In this document: positions 46,395-57,905 of the stretch, piece by piece
Layout of the letters: every line of letters starts with the position of its first letter
How positions within the stretch are numbered: position 1 is the first letter of the stretch
NCBI GenBank assembly: GCA_910591455.2
Contig: OU342823.1
Coordinates: forward strand, 2,619,501 to 2,683,500
Length of the DNA stretch: 64,000 nucleotides
Direction of reading: 5' to 3'
Origin: Pholis gunnellus
Taxonomy: Eukaryota > Chordata > Actinopteri > Perciformes > Pholidae
Position numbers and translations under genes: made by a program
Notes under the pieces: model-generated
Told to the model about the DNA's origin: nothing
Databases searched by the model: none
Seen by the model: only the letters and a program-made list of their open reading frames with translations

Positions 46395-46679
46395 ATGGCA
46401 CACAGACTGGACCTGTTCCCTCCCCTTATTTCTCTTTGTCCACTCCTTTCTCCTCTGGTGGAACGTCTGAATATGTTTTTTTTTCTCTTTCTCTGTGACT
46501 GGAGGAGATTTTTATTTCTATTTTTCCTCCCTTCACGTGCAGTATCTGTCTTGTGTAGTTCTTGTAACGGCAGTGTGTTTCATCCCTCCCCTTGTCCACT
46601 ATTATCATATTCATGGAACTTGTGTGCAATTGAAATTAAGGGGAAAAAAAGAGGGGCGTGTAAACAGAGGGTCGCGTAA
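46395..46679 (+). other. Small ORF with strong Kozak context
   Basis: gccaccatggcac is an optimal vertebrate start context, and the frame runs 94 codons (MAHRLDLFPPLISLCPLLSP and on). The translation is Leu/Phe/Ser-rich, without a recognisable signal peptide or domain. It lies just after a good splice donor, so it would be intronic if that donor is used. Probably not a gene. Confidence 0.15.
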
Positions 46680-47030
46680 GTTGAGAGGAGAAGGGACGGA
46701 GGAATTCTTTAGTGTGAACCCCCCCAAAAAAAAGTTGAAAAAAAAGACTAGAGAGGGCATTTCACTTGCATCCTCATCCTCATCTTCGCCGCGTCCCTTC
46801 TCCCAACAACCTGTGGTGCTCCGTGTTCGCTGTGTGTGTGTGAGCATGGAATTTGTCAGTGTGTTTGTGTGTGTGTGTGTGTTGAGGGGGGGAAGTTTGA
46901 ATAAGAGCAAAGATACAAGAAGATTCTTGGTGTTTGATTTTGCGCTGTTGCCCCTGCTGTCGGGGTAATCTGATGAGTCTCCGGGGTGCTCCCACCCAAC
47001 AATCAATGATACTTGGGCTGGCCGACCTCT

Positions 47031-47033
<3 letters not shown>

Positions 47034-47079
<46 letters not shown>
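47034..47079. repeat. (GT)n microsatellite
   Basis: About 23 GT units. Shorter GT runs lie at 46850-46880, 47168-47200 and 47284-47320. Confidence 0.97.
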
Positions 47080-47081
<2 letters not shown>

Positions 47082-47799
47082 AGATGATATCAAGCTGAAG
47101 CCCTCAGGTTCTCTTTTCTCTCCATCTCTACAGATGGCCAGGGTTGGGCCAGGCTAGCCGATGAATTGTGTGTGAGTGTGTGTGAGTGTGTGTGTGTTTG
47201 GCTGCGGGTGGTAAATCCCAGCTCTCTGCAGATTGGGGGTGGTTGGGCGGGTGAAAGGGTGGGGGTCTTCCTCTTTTTGGCGGATGTGTGTGTGTGTGTG
47301 TGTGTATGTGTGTGTGTGTTGGTGTATTGGTGTGTCTCGTGGGCCGGATGAGTAGAGGATGAAATAGAGAAGAAGAAAACAGAAAAACTAAACTTGTGGA
47401 TTAGCATCTCATCTGCTTTCTTCTTATCTTCTTCATCCGTTCGTTCTGTTTACCCTCCTCCTCCTCCTCCTCCTCTCTTTTTCCTCTCTTTTCCCTATCC
47501 GTCCACCCCTCCACCCTGCTCGGGGCTGTTGATTCCGTCCGTCAATTTGTCCATCCAGCTTCAGCACCTCTGCAGAGTTTGAATTTTCCATCCAGAAAAA
47601 TGCGCGTCTGTGTTTTCTGCACCAATTCCATCGCAAATCCACTCAGTTAGTCTTTTAATTGAAATGTTTTTATGTTAAACATTTAAAACGCATTTTCTCT
47701 CCCCGTCAATATCTTCCGCTTTGATACAACCAATAATACAAATTACGCCATTACTGCTCAGTTTTCATGAACATGCAATTTGGAAACAGTCAATCTAGT

Positions 47800-47800
47800 G

Positions 47801-47835
<35 letters not shown>
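47800..47835. repeat. (CA)n microsatellite
   Basis: About 17 CA units. Confidence 0.95.
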
Positions 47836-47836
<1 letters not shown>

Positions 47837-47839
47837 CGA

Positions 47840-48060
47840 CGAGCCTTTCTCCTTTTTTTACCAAACCATCCGCGGAGTAATTGTGAATATTGATTAGAGG
47901 CAGCAAATCAATGGAATGATTTTGGATCGGCTTAGCTGGAGCCTGCTCTTTGTATTCAGCCGGCTAGTTCAATTAGAATGGAGTGGAATAAATTTGCCTG
48001 AACTTTTCATACATTATTAATGGCCCTGCTCCGCCGTTTAAACTCCTCGCTTTTTCATTT
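47840..48060. other. Candidate conserved non-coding element
   Basis: Repeat-free block with ggagtaattgtgaatattga, ggcagcaaatcaatggaatg, gctagttcaattagaatgga and catacattattaatggccct, a high density of homeodomain and Pbx/Sox-like cores. It sits within the presumed first intron. Strong appearance, unverified. Confidence 0.35.
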
Positions 48061-48078
48061 TTCAAAAACAAAGAAGAA

Positions 48079-48104
48079 GGGGGGGGGGGGGGGGGGGGGG
48101 GGGG
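48079..48104. repeat. Poly(G) tract, about 26 bases
   Basis: Uninterrupted G run on the plus strand, followed by tgtcgtaata. Confidence 0.95.
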
Positions 48105-48398
48105 TGTCGTAATAATTACAGAAGGATTAACATTTAGGAATTCATTTTGATTTTTGGGAGGGGGGGCTTCAGGGAAGTAAACGTTGTGGGCCGTGATGTG
48201 TCTCCGTGTCACTGAATGTATGTTTTTCCAATATATATATATTTAACAGCGATCAGCCTGCGGGGAGGCTGCAGCGCACACTGCTGCATAAAAGAGGCAC
48301 CATTTTTATATAATCAAACAAATTAGTTCTCTGCATGCGCCCCTCCCTCCCTCCTTCCCTCGGTGTAACGCATGTGTTGATTCCTCTGCTTGTGTCGT

Positions 48399-48423
48399 GG
48401 GGGGGGGGGGGGGGGGGGGGGGG
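48399..48423. repeat. Poly(G) tract, about 25 bases
   Basis: Uninterrupted G run, followed by tatggggggtggggggagtg. A shorter G run lies at 48711-48723. Confidence 0.95.
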
Positions 48424-48589
48424 TATGGGGGGTGGGGGGAGTGGTGGAGGGTGCGGGCTAATGGAGTGCACGGGGCTATTGTCACGCCGCTGCAGCTCCC
48501 GGGGCCTGACCTCCCTAACCCCGCTTCTTTCCTCCTTGTGTGTGCACACCCTTACACCCAACCCCTCCCCCCCCTCCCCCTTTCCACAG

Positions 48590-48692
48590 ATCTCATGAAG
48601 CCTGGGTCGGGCCGAGTGGGAGCGGCGCCATCGGGGAAGCCAAATGTCTCCGCCAGATGACGACTCCCAGAAGACGGGGACAGAGCCGCCAG
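48590..48692 (+). CDS. Candidate 5' coding exon, unidentified gene
   Basis: A long pyrimidine tract ending tttccacag (48581-48589) and a consensus donor CAG|gtgaga at 48693 frame 103 nt. An ATG at 48595 opens a 21-codon frame that closes inside the exon. The next ATG at 48644 (caaATGtct) starts MSPPDDDSQKTGTEPP with a final G left over for splicing. The second frame is hydrophilic and would be the start of an acidic, Ser/Pro-rich N-terminus. A third frame is open across the whole exon. GC content is high, fitting a first coding exon behind the CpG-rich promoter candidate at 45926-46380. The gene is not recognised. The splice sites are the main support; which frame is used is inference. Confidence 0.4.
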
Positions 48693-48896
48693 GTGAGATG
48701 CTTGCCGTTTGGGGGGGGGGGGGTGATTGGCCTGAGCCACACCCCCTTCTCCACCTTTTAGAGAATCAAGCTAACCTTAGCTTTTACACACCCTTCTTTC
48801 TTTCTTTTTGCTGTTTGTCCCCTCCACACACGCTGTCTGGCTCGGACAAAAAAAAAAAAAAAAACGCCACCGTTGTCAATTTTTTTCCTTTTTCAG

Positions 48897-49126
48897 AGGA
48901 GCCATTGGTGGAACCTCGCCTCACGCCGCAGCCAGGCTCCAATCGATGCCACTGCCACACTTTCTCTGTCTGTGTGTGTCTGTTTGCCACGGGGGGGCCT
49001 GAAGGGGGGCTGCTGATGGCGGCGCCGATGGCCATGGTGGAGGTGGCGGTGGTGATGGTGATGATGATGCGATGGCGGTGGCGGCGCCGCTCACGCAGTT
49101 TCTGGCTTAGCTCCCCCCCGGTTTAC
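48897..49126 (+). CDS. Possible second coding exon, doubtful
   Basis: ttttttcctttttcag precedes AGGAGCCATTGG at 48897. Spliced to the previous exon it would keep frame, reading EEPLVEPRLTPQPGSNRC before entering a low-complexity Met/Val/Arg-rich stretch that ends with TGA at 49127. No credible donor follows, and the later part (atggtgatgatgatgcgatg) is simple-sequence DNA. Either the exon is short with an unrecognised donor, or this is chance. Confidence 0.2.
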
Positions 49127-49129
49127 TGA

Positions 49130-49541
49130 AAGACTCTCTTCGGTGACGGGTATTCTTGGGTGGATAATACGGATCACGTTGTTATTGCTTAAGAATACGC
49201 GTAGTCGAGGAGAGTCCTCTCTTCGGCCAACACCAGCAGCACTACCCCCATCCCTCACCCCACCCCACCCTCCACACCCACCCACCTCACCCCACCCCAC
49301 CTCACCCCGACTGCCCACCAGCCCGCGGAGGACTGTCAGGATGAAGCCACACCCCCAAACTCTCCACCCTTCCAAAAACAGAAAAACAAACAAACACCTC
49401 TTCTTCGATCTGTACTGCATTGCAATGTTTTTTTTCTCTTCCCTGTGACGAGTCACTGTTCGAGTGTCCTCTCGTCTGTCCCACCGTGCGTCTTGTCAGT
49501 CTGTCTCCGTGGCGACGGTCAGCGTTTTGTTTTCTGTTTTA

Positions 49542-49603
<62 letters not shown>

Positions 49604-50184
49604 TGTCTTGGACGTGTTGCTCCGAGATTGTTTTCGGTCTTGCGGAGAAGAACTGGCTCTCCGTCTGACAACTTGTGATGGTGTAACTCTCTCTGCATGA
49701 GCGGTGTCTGTTCCCAGAATGCTAGGCCAGCATGAGCGCCTGCACACTAACAAACATGCATATTCACAGCAGGAGGGCTCGGGCCTGATTATTGGTCCGT
49801 CAGTACTGGCGTGAACCCTTTACCAAGCAGCAACCTGAATATGTAGTGGGAGTCAACTTTGGCAAGTGTGTAAACCATTGACATCAAATTGACTTCAGTG
49901 CTCTCATCACCTCATTTAGAACAGCATTTGTGTCTCCATTGAATTTCTAAGCTGACCTAAACCATGACCACCTTTCCAAACAAAGCTCCACTCTGTACAA
50001 TACTAAACATATATAATTAAGGAAACTGAAATAAGAAAGTTATTTCTATTTGTTTCCTCTTTTAGACTTCACCATTAGTAAATCAAGCAGGACCCATCTT
50101 TAAAAGGCAAGACAGCCCAAACTAAAATCAGTGTTTTTTCTGCACTGGTCATTTTTCTGGTCAACAACATTCAATAAAATGTGT
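49130..50184. other. Non-coding; CCCCACC-rich and (GT)n
   Basis: 49235-49320 is a caccccacc-rich tract and (GT)n lies at 49545-49601. The rest is unique. No gene seen. Confidence 0.5.
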
Positions 50185-51915
50185 ACAAAATAATCGTCTT
50201 AATGTCAGTTACTAACTGGTGAAGTTTCATGGTGACCCTGTTCACCTGTAGAGAGCCTGTAATTGAACTAAACATCTCTTTAAAGGACATTTTCTAAATG
50301 AGTTTGTTCTCAGACTCAGAAATCTCCACTTCAGCAGCTCTTACATACACCAAACGTTACACTTTCATTCCTCTCTATGTTCTAAAGGTTTCTACAGAGG
50401 GGTTTGTTCATTTATCATTCAGAGCCTGATTTATACTACATTTCATTAATACAAATATGGAGAAAATTGATATTGGTTATGGCTGTGAACAGTATTTTGT
50501 GATTTATGGAGTGATACAATGAGCTATCCAACATTCCTTCTGTAAAAACCTCTGACTATAATATGTGAACAAATGAAAAAAGAATAGTGAATCTGGCTTT
50601 ATCCATATTTATTTTATGGAAACGTATGCAAATTAGCACATTATAAAAGATAAAGTATAATTTGCCTATTTAAACAAACTTTCAGAAAAGAATTGCCTCA
50701 ATGCCAGTAATCAACTGAGGAAGTGTCATGGTGATACTCAATCAATTGTTAACCCTGTTCACCTTAAGGCCTTTATCATATCAGTTGATATTATGCTTTA
50801 ATGGTGCATGTTCTATATCAAAATGTTCTATTTATCACAAACCAGTTCCAGCCAAGAGCTGCCGGGGCCCAGTTGCCTGCATTGTGGTTTACCAGGGCTG
50901 TTCCTCTGTGAACGTGGTTCAGAATGACTCAGATTAATTGGGACTTCTTGATGGTAGAACAGAGCAGGATGATGACTAATTCCATTTCTTTTACTTTGAT
51001 TAATCTCTTCAATTACCTTCTTTCTATGATAATTAATTGAATCGTTCAGTCAAGATAAGCTGTCACAATTTCCCAGATCCCTCGGAGACGTCTTCAGATT
51101 TCATCTGCGTAACTCCAGTAATAATTAGTTCCCAATGATATACAATAAGGCTCCAACTTACTCTTCCCTTTATTATCCAATTGTCATTTTTCTCAGTTTA
51201 TCCAGTAGTCGATTAGTGGAGAAAATGGTACATAATAGAGAGTATAGTAATAACAGTCCATTAGTTTAGATTAATGGATTTAAAGTAGGTATTAGTTGTA
51301 TTTAGTTTAAAGTCAATTCAAACAGAGGAAAGCAACTAGGATGTTTGCTGGATCAATGACCAAAATGAGTAATTCATTGTTACTTATGAATTTAATTTCC
51401 TGAATCAATAAATTGATTGTTTTATTTCTAATCACAACTGTAAACAATATGGTCCTAGAACAGAAGCCATTTTATCTTCAGGCCTCTGAGCTAAACAAGA
51501 TGCCAATTAGATTTAGTTTTCTTCTTTTAGACTAGTGGAAAGAAAACATTTATTTGATCAATTTGTCTGTTTGTGTCTGTAGGTTTCTCCAAAATTCACC
51601 AACAGTTACCATTAGATAATGCATCAATTGGCTATTCAAACATTTAATTAAACTTGTAATAAACAAAATAATTTTGTCAATGTCAGAAATCGACTGGTGA
51701 AGTTTCATGTTTATATCTATTAGTTATTTTATTCACATGTATATATTTAATACATTTTATTTAACAAAACATCTCTTTAAAGGCCGTTTTCAGAAAACGT
51801 ATAGCAGAAAAAATAACCATCTTCATGAAAGTAATCAACTGGAGAAGGGTCATGGTGATGTCTAGTTAACGTGTACCCTCTTCACCTCTGGGTGTCTCCC
51901 CTTAAACATCTAATC
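50185..51915 (+). repeat. Diverged repeated module, at least four copies
   Basis: A unit of roughly 90-120 bp recurs: (1) 50186-50300 actggtgaagtttcatggtg, ctgttcacctgtagagagcc, aaacatctctttaaaggaca; (2) 50690-50790 caactgaggaagtgtcatgg, aaccctgttcaccttaaggc; (3) 51660-51800 gactggtgaagtttcatgtt, aaacatctctttaaaggccg; (4) 51810-51915 caactggagaagggtcatgg, accctcttcacctctgggtg. Each is preceded by a ...ataat-cttaatgtcag type lead. A decayed fifth copy may lie near 51200 (cagtagtcgattagtggaga). Spacing of copies 1, 2 and 3 is about 496 and 980 bp, suggesting a longer period near 490 bp, while copy 4 is only about 146 bp after copy 3. No coding frame is conserved. Confidence 0.7.
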
Positions 51916-52232
51916 ATTAGTTTAGTTTCATTGGGATCGTGTAAGAGCTGTGTCAGGCTTTGTCATGATGAAAATACCTACCAACGATTTCATTTTTTTT
52001 ACGACATCTAAGAATTAACAAAAATATTGACTTAGCTGTTGGTGTCCATGGATATTAGCGTGGCCGTGATCAGTGTGAGCAGGCCTGTAGTGTTTGAGTG
52101 GAGCTGAGGCAGTTACCCTCCCCCTCCCCCCCTTTAACGCTTCCTTTTTCATGCAAAATGCTTCCTCAAATCACGTTTATCACAGTGAGATTTACGCCAC
52201 GTGCAACGCCGCTGCTGCCGCTGAGCCCCACG

Positions 52233-52278
<46 letters not shown>

Positions 52279-52379
52279 CCTACCCACACACACCCGGCTG
52301 AGAAAACAAAATGTCCACCGTCAGCGGTCAACAGCCCGACTTATGCATTGAGGAGAGAGGCGTCTAGATAAACTATTCC
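51916..52379. other. Non-coding; (CA)n at 52238-52280
   Basis: Unique DNA and a CA array with cgcaca and cctaccc interruptions. No gene. Confidence 0.5.
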
Positions 52380-52700
52380 TTTCCGGCTCAAATGGCCTTG
52401 AAGCAGCGTTCATGGCGCCAACGCACCATGAATATGGATCGCCTCTCCATGTCTGATTGCACATTCTGAACCCTAACACCCATGTAAAATCCATTTAAAC
52501 ACATAACAGGATCAGCTCTACTCGCGCGGCCATGCCCCTCACACATGTCGTTCCCCATTAGGGGCCGGGTGTCGTTTAGAGAATGACAGTACCAGTGCCG
52601 ATACCAACGGAGCTCTTTGTTTGACCCTTTTTCTTTTCTCTTTTTCCATTCGATTCCCATCATGTTAATGGAAGCGTGCAGTTGTGTAAAATGCCACTAC
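52380..52700. other. Candidate conserved non-coding element
   Basis: Non-repetitive block with cgcaccatgaatatggatcg, taaaatccatttaaacacat, acaggatcagctctactcgc and ttccccattaggggccgggt. A minus-strand 91-codon frame crosses it without splice support. Confidence 0.3.
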
Positions 52701-54079
52701 CACTGCAGTTATCTTAATCACACGCTACAGGCGTGAGGTAAAGCCATACTTTCCGATGTTTTGGTGATATTGGCACGCTGAACTTCACCACACCACAGAC
52801 TGTATGGGTTGTAGCTGCTGTACTAAAGGGCCAATAACAAGTTACATATAATTGATTTTCGTCAAATTGTATTTTTTTTAAGACATGGGCCCAGAAAGGA
52901 TTGAGTGCAGGTGTTGTTTGACTGGAGAAGTTTAAATTCTATTTGGCACTGGGTCATTTCAGTCGGTATCCACCACTGATACCCAGCTTTACTTCCCAAG
53001 ATCACATGCTGGAGATTCCCTCTTACCTACAGGCTCGTGGATATGAGGGAATCTCCAACCCTCCTATCGATCCCATTGATGTGATATCAAACGAGTCCAT
53101 TTCAGTGCCTGTTCAATCGTCAGAATACAGAATCTTTCCGGATGGGAGTTGATTTTAAAGTCAGCCACAGAGTCACTCAGTAGTGCTTGTGATTGCAATT
53201 ACACACAAATCATCCCGGCCATTACCATTGAAGATTATTCAAAAAACACAATTACATGTTTTGCACTTGGCTTAGCTGATAATTACTGTTCCCTTTTTTC
53301 TTCAGGAAGCAAACAAAGCGAAGTGCTAAAATGTGTGTAGGAGGAGAGCATTTGTGGAAATCACACACACACACGCACACACGCACACACACACACACAC
53401 ACACACGGTTCCTCCCTTGCATTCGAGTGTTGATTGTTACAGATGGTGTGGCGTGGATGTCCCCTCGCTGTGTGTCTCCTGTGTCTCTCTCTGTCTGGCT
53501 TGCGTGATCCAGACGTTGTGCATCATGCGCACGCTTTATACTCACCTCCTCTGATGCACTGCAAGCCTGTTAGATGACTCGTTAGTTGAAAAAAAACTAC
53601 TGGCTTCGTTTAACCTTTACACTCTTGGGATTTAACACATTAAGATGCTTCCAAAACTCTAATGTCGTCACATTTATCGACTTACTGTACAACATCCGTT
53701 TTGGAATGCTTCATTGATGCAGTGATAAGCACACACTTATGAAAGAGGCTTGTCAGTGACAGTGACGTGGTATAAAGTGCTGTCTCGGTGTCATTCTCCG
53801 TGTGCCAGCCTGTATTTGGATCGCCTCTGCTTTGTTTCCGAGCTGTTGTAAAAGAGCCGCCGTGCCGTCAAACACATTGTTGACAGACAGCATCCGACGG
53901 ACAGTCTCTCTGATGATGAACAAATTGAGCATCTCGGCGTCTCAGCCCCGCTTATCTCACGTGAATGCAGTCTCTCCTCGTCTTTCTCTGCAGTCTAAGA
54001 GCTGTTGTGGTTGTTGTGGTGCACTAATGTAAGCTGCTCTCTACTAATGGCATGATGCTACTGATGATGATGAGGATGA
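52701..54079. other. Non-coding; (CA)n at 53363-53406
   Basis: Mostly unique. At 53994 a tttctctgcag precedes a short frame SKSCCGCCGALM ending in TAA (54032). It is listed as a finding, not as a gene. No named repeat. Confidence 0.4.
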
Positions 54080-54530
54080 GGATGCTGATTGTTTTCAACT
54101 AACCGAGGCCAAAGTGCTGCATGCATTTCAATCATTTCAACAACAGCAGTGATGAGAATGCCATTTTCCCCTGTAAGTGTGCCTTGTTTCTGTCAATAAA
54201 ATGTGGCTGCAAATATGAATAAATCCCTCTTTTTGAAATTGAAATGTGAAATGAAGCTTTAATTAACGCGACAAAATGGGGGGAAAAGAGGCCTTCGCAC
54301 TCTCACTTGAGGCCTGTGTGTTTGTAACTTCAAAGAGAAACATGAGATGAGGTTCTGAATTAGAGTTTTTCTTTTTAAGAATACCTGGATTCGACGGTGG
54401 ATTACGTTGTTTTTGTCTTCTTCAAACGGACAAGGAGACGGGCCTGTGGATGTAAAATACGGAAACCCGGGACACGTCCTCGGGTCGGCTGTGGTCTCAA
54501 CATTTTGCTGCACTTAAAAAAAACTCCTGG
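54080..54530. other. Candidate conserved non-coding element
   Basis: Contains gcatgcatttcaatcatttc, tgaaatgaagctttaattaa, cgcgacaaaatggggggaaa and acatgagatgaggttctgaa. Complex and free of repeats. Regulatory role inferred from appearance. Confidence 0.3.
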
Positions 54531-55224
54531 ATGTCACTCCAGAGGCCTTTCCCAGCGACCGCACTGACACACCTAAAGATTAAAAACTAAAACCCATTTC
54601 CTCCTCGGCTCTGTACTGGTACAGCTCCTGGTGGGAAGGCACTTATAAGAAGAAGAACCTCCCTTCTCCTCGATCACAGATCCTCTGTCAGTGTCATTGT
54701 TTGATCTGAATCAAAATTATTTCACTTTCAAAACGATAGATTGACATCGATTCCATCAATTCCATCAATTGTTTTTCATTCTGTTTGCAGAACTTTCTGC
54801 TCAGACATGTGTACTAGTGTCCAATCAGCTGGCTTAATGACAGGGAGACCTTTGCACATTTATACCACATTTATTTAATAAAGGAGAAAATCAGAAAGTT
54901 GGGAGGCAAAGTACGTTTTTATTATAAATAATAGCTTCAAGGAAACTATCATGGATACTTTAATGTTTGACCAGCAGACGGCTTGTTGATATCTATTTTA
55001 AAGGGCCAATATGGCTGATAAACAATATGATTATTGAATATTAATACTTTGATGGTTGTGTTCAACATGTCTACCAGTCTAATCATTGGTTCAGCAGTGA
55101 CGATAACATACAAGTTTAAATAAATTCAAATTCAAACATATAAGGGAGCCTTCTTTTGTTATTGAGGTAAATGAGTATAATGAGTTGAACTAAAAGATTT
55201 ATGAATTGTTTTCGGAGCACACAC
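54531..55224. other. Non-coding sequence, no gene seen
   Basis: AT-rich. No supported feature. Confidence 0.4.
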
Positions 55225-55735
55225 ATTTCTCTCAAATTTTGATCACAAATTTGTTAAAATCTTTTTTTAGTGAGCGCTTTACCAGGATAACCCTCCACCT
55301 GACAGGTGTGGCATATCAAGATGCTGAATTAAGAGCATGGTTATTAGTAGGACCATCCAGCATGTGGAAACAGCCCAGCTCAGGACCTCCACATCCAGCT
55401 TCTTCAGCTGCAACATCTTCTGAGACCAGCTGACAGAACAGCTGGTTCACCAACCAAAGAGTTTGTGCAGGAACAATCAGAAAGCGTCTCAGGGAGGCTC
55501 ATCTCAGGTGGACAGTCCAGCAGTCAGCATGTCAAATGGCACGCTCCTTAAAACTAGTGACATCGTGTTGTGTGATAAAACTACACTAATTAAAGTGGCC
55601 TTATATTGTGAAGGCACACCTGTGTAATAATCATGCTGTTTAATCAGTATCTTGATATTCCACTTGATTATCTTGGCGACATGCTCACTAATTTGTTACA
55701 GAGAAAGAAACCTTTTTTGTGCAACGAAAGTATTT
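55225..55735. mobile_element. Non-autonomous Tc1-type element, long inverted repeats
   Basis: Two arms of about 110-130 bp face each other. Left (55230-55370) has gtgagcgctttaccaggata, ccacctgacaggtgtggcat and atcaagatgctgaattaaga. Right (55615-55735) has taatcatgctgtttaatcag, tatcttgatattccacttga and ttatcttggcgacatgctca. The left arm is the imperfect reverse complement of the right. These phrases are the terminal region of a Tc1-type family widespread in fish. The middle keeps a transposase trace (gtgcaggaacaatcagaaag, cgtctcagggaggctcatct), but most of the gene is deleted. Target duplication not resolved. Confidence 0.75.
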
Positions 55736-55979
55736 TATTTATTTGTTCATTTAACTTTCATGTAGTCAGGATAATCCCATTGACCATTTTGAAACATATT
55801 TACAAATGGCTCCCGGCCAAGAAGGCAGGGGGACAAAACTAACAGACATAAAAAAACAAAAAAGATATATATAAGAGACGACAGACTTAAAAAAACAAAC
55901 AAATGGCATCAACCAAAGATTTGTCAATCCGTGTCAGGACCAGTACATTCAGAGCTCAAATGCTCCTGAATCCTGTTTT

Positions 55980-56830
55980 TAGAATCTTGCATGCTTATAA
56001 AATGATCGAGTTTAATTAAAATGATCCCTGGATGAGATCCCTGTTCCAGGAGCGACGTATCTAATTTGTCCACGTGATTGGAGGTTTCAGCTTCAGTTTT
56101 TGCCGACAGTAAAGAACATAGATTAAGATAGATCTATTATATCAAAAAACTAAAGTGCTGCGTTTACATTTCAAGAATACTAGAATGGTTGGGAGCTTCA
56201 CACCAGATAACTGATCTACTATTTACATCCTCTTATCGCCGCGCAGCAGACGTCCATATTACATCCTATTTAATTTAGCGCGCAAACACCCCGAGCGTCT
56301 TAGTACATTTTATCTCTTGTAATCCTGTTAAAACCGCAGTAATTAGAATCCCAAAGCCAAACCCTGCTGGACTGGAAACACACAGTGTAGCCAAATCCGT
56401 AGTATCTCATTAGAAACCAGAGTATCCACAGATGCAATATATTATAAACAATATCTTTTCTTTTTTTATTTGACATTTTGTTCTGTAGGCTTAAGTCCCA
56501 TTTAGCAACAATCCAGAAATATTTCATTTGCTGTAAAAAAAAATCCAGTCAAGAATAAAAGAATCCTTTGTTAACTATTGTTGAAATTCAAATAAATCAT
56601 TGAGTATATAACTAAAATTTCAAATATTTATATTTGTTTTAAATGCGGCAGTGTGTTAGCGACATCACGAGGGAGGAGTTCAAACCCCGACGGAGGCTCT
56701 GCTTTCAGGCCACTCATTACTTATTAAGCACACTATTAAGGAACATTCACGATAGTGATGGGAAGGATGGGACCCAGGCTCATTTGGCAGAAACGCCACA
56801 GGAAATATTCAGCTTTTGTACCAATTAATT
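55980..56830. other. Candidate conserved non-coding cluster
   Basis: Three dense parts: about 55990-56100 (gagtttaattaaaatgatcc, ccacgtgattggaggtttca), 56200-56520 (tcttatcgccgcgcagcaga, tgtaatcctgttaaaaccgc) and 56640-56830 (gttagcgacatcacgaggga, gctttcaggccactcattac). No exon signature. Confidence 0.3.
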
Positions 56831-57639
56831 ATGCATCGTCTTTACTTTACTCCCTCTGTAGACTGAGCCGGGTGTAATGCAGCACACTTGAGCACAAAGA
56901 AAGGGGGAGAAATATAGTGTATATTCCTTTTTGATATGGCTGGGCAAATACATTCAGTCTTGTAAAATGAAAATCAAACTGAAGAGGTTCCTTTAAAACA
57001 AATTGAAATGGAGGAATGGTCTAATTCCGGGACACTTGATCTTTGCAAATTGACAGGAGGCCAGGGGCCATTTCATAAACAAATATTACAAATATAAATA
57101 TATAATACATAAAATATCAGTTAAAATGAATAAACATTAAAATGACCATAATTGATCTTTCTTTGAAATTTGTCTTATTATTTGAGTTTGAGATCCTCAC
57201 TTTTTTTTTAACAAGCTCTAGCTTTTTCATACACTCTGACATACAGTATATACATACAAATTGCAAAAAAAGAAGAAGAAAAATTACATTGTTGAATCAA
57301 TCTGTTTTCATTGTGAATTAAAAAATGTTTGGCGGTTCCAATCGAACGTACACTCTTAAACCCTATCTGATCGGCTATTTTATTTTGATTGAATCATCAG
57401 ATTTTTTCATTCAAACTAAAATAATAGGTTATGAAAAAAAGGAATTTAAACTTGTTTTAGCTTCATTTATCCTCTTCAGCTATGGCCTCATTGGCCTTCT
57501 TTTCTTCAGGGTTTTGCCACAGAATGCCACAGAGCAATTGTTCCAATCCTAAAGGTTACGTCTGTTAATATTGTATATATTTTTCCTCTTGTCAAATCCC
57601 ATCTGCAGGCCCAAACCAACAATCTACTAACAAATATTG
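56831..57639. other. Non-coding AT-rich sequence, no gene seen
   Basis: Low-GC DNA with A-rich runs. No gene. Confidence 0.45.
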
Positions 57640-57905
57640 TGTGTATCAAAGCCTGATACCTCTTCCTCCTGTGTTAAAAACACATGAATGAGCCACACTG
57701 TGTGACTGAGTGGCACGTTCCTTCATCACTGTAGTTTATTTTGTCTCAACCCCACATACACGTCCAGCTGCCCCAAATACTCACTAGAGTACCAATTGTG
57801 GATTCATCCGCCATATAAAGTAGTTCCCAACAAATGTACTATTTTCCTCCTATTTGAGTAACGCACTAAAAAAACAGGAACTAAATTTGTGAGCTGGTTC
57901 TGAAC
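57640..57905 (+). repeat. Dispersed repeat, copy related to 28530-28900
   Basis: tcaaagcctgatacctcttc, ttccttcatcactgtagttt, tactcactagagtaccaatt and attttcctcctatttgagta are collinear with the 28530 copy. An old, non-coding member of a teleost family. Confidence 0.6.
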
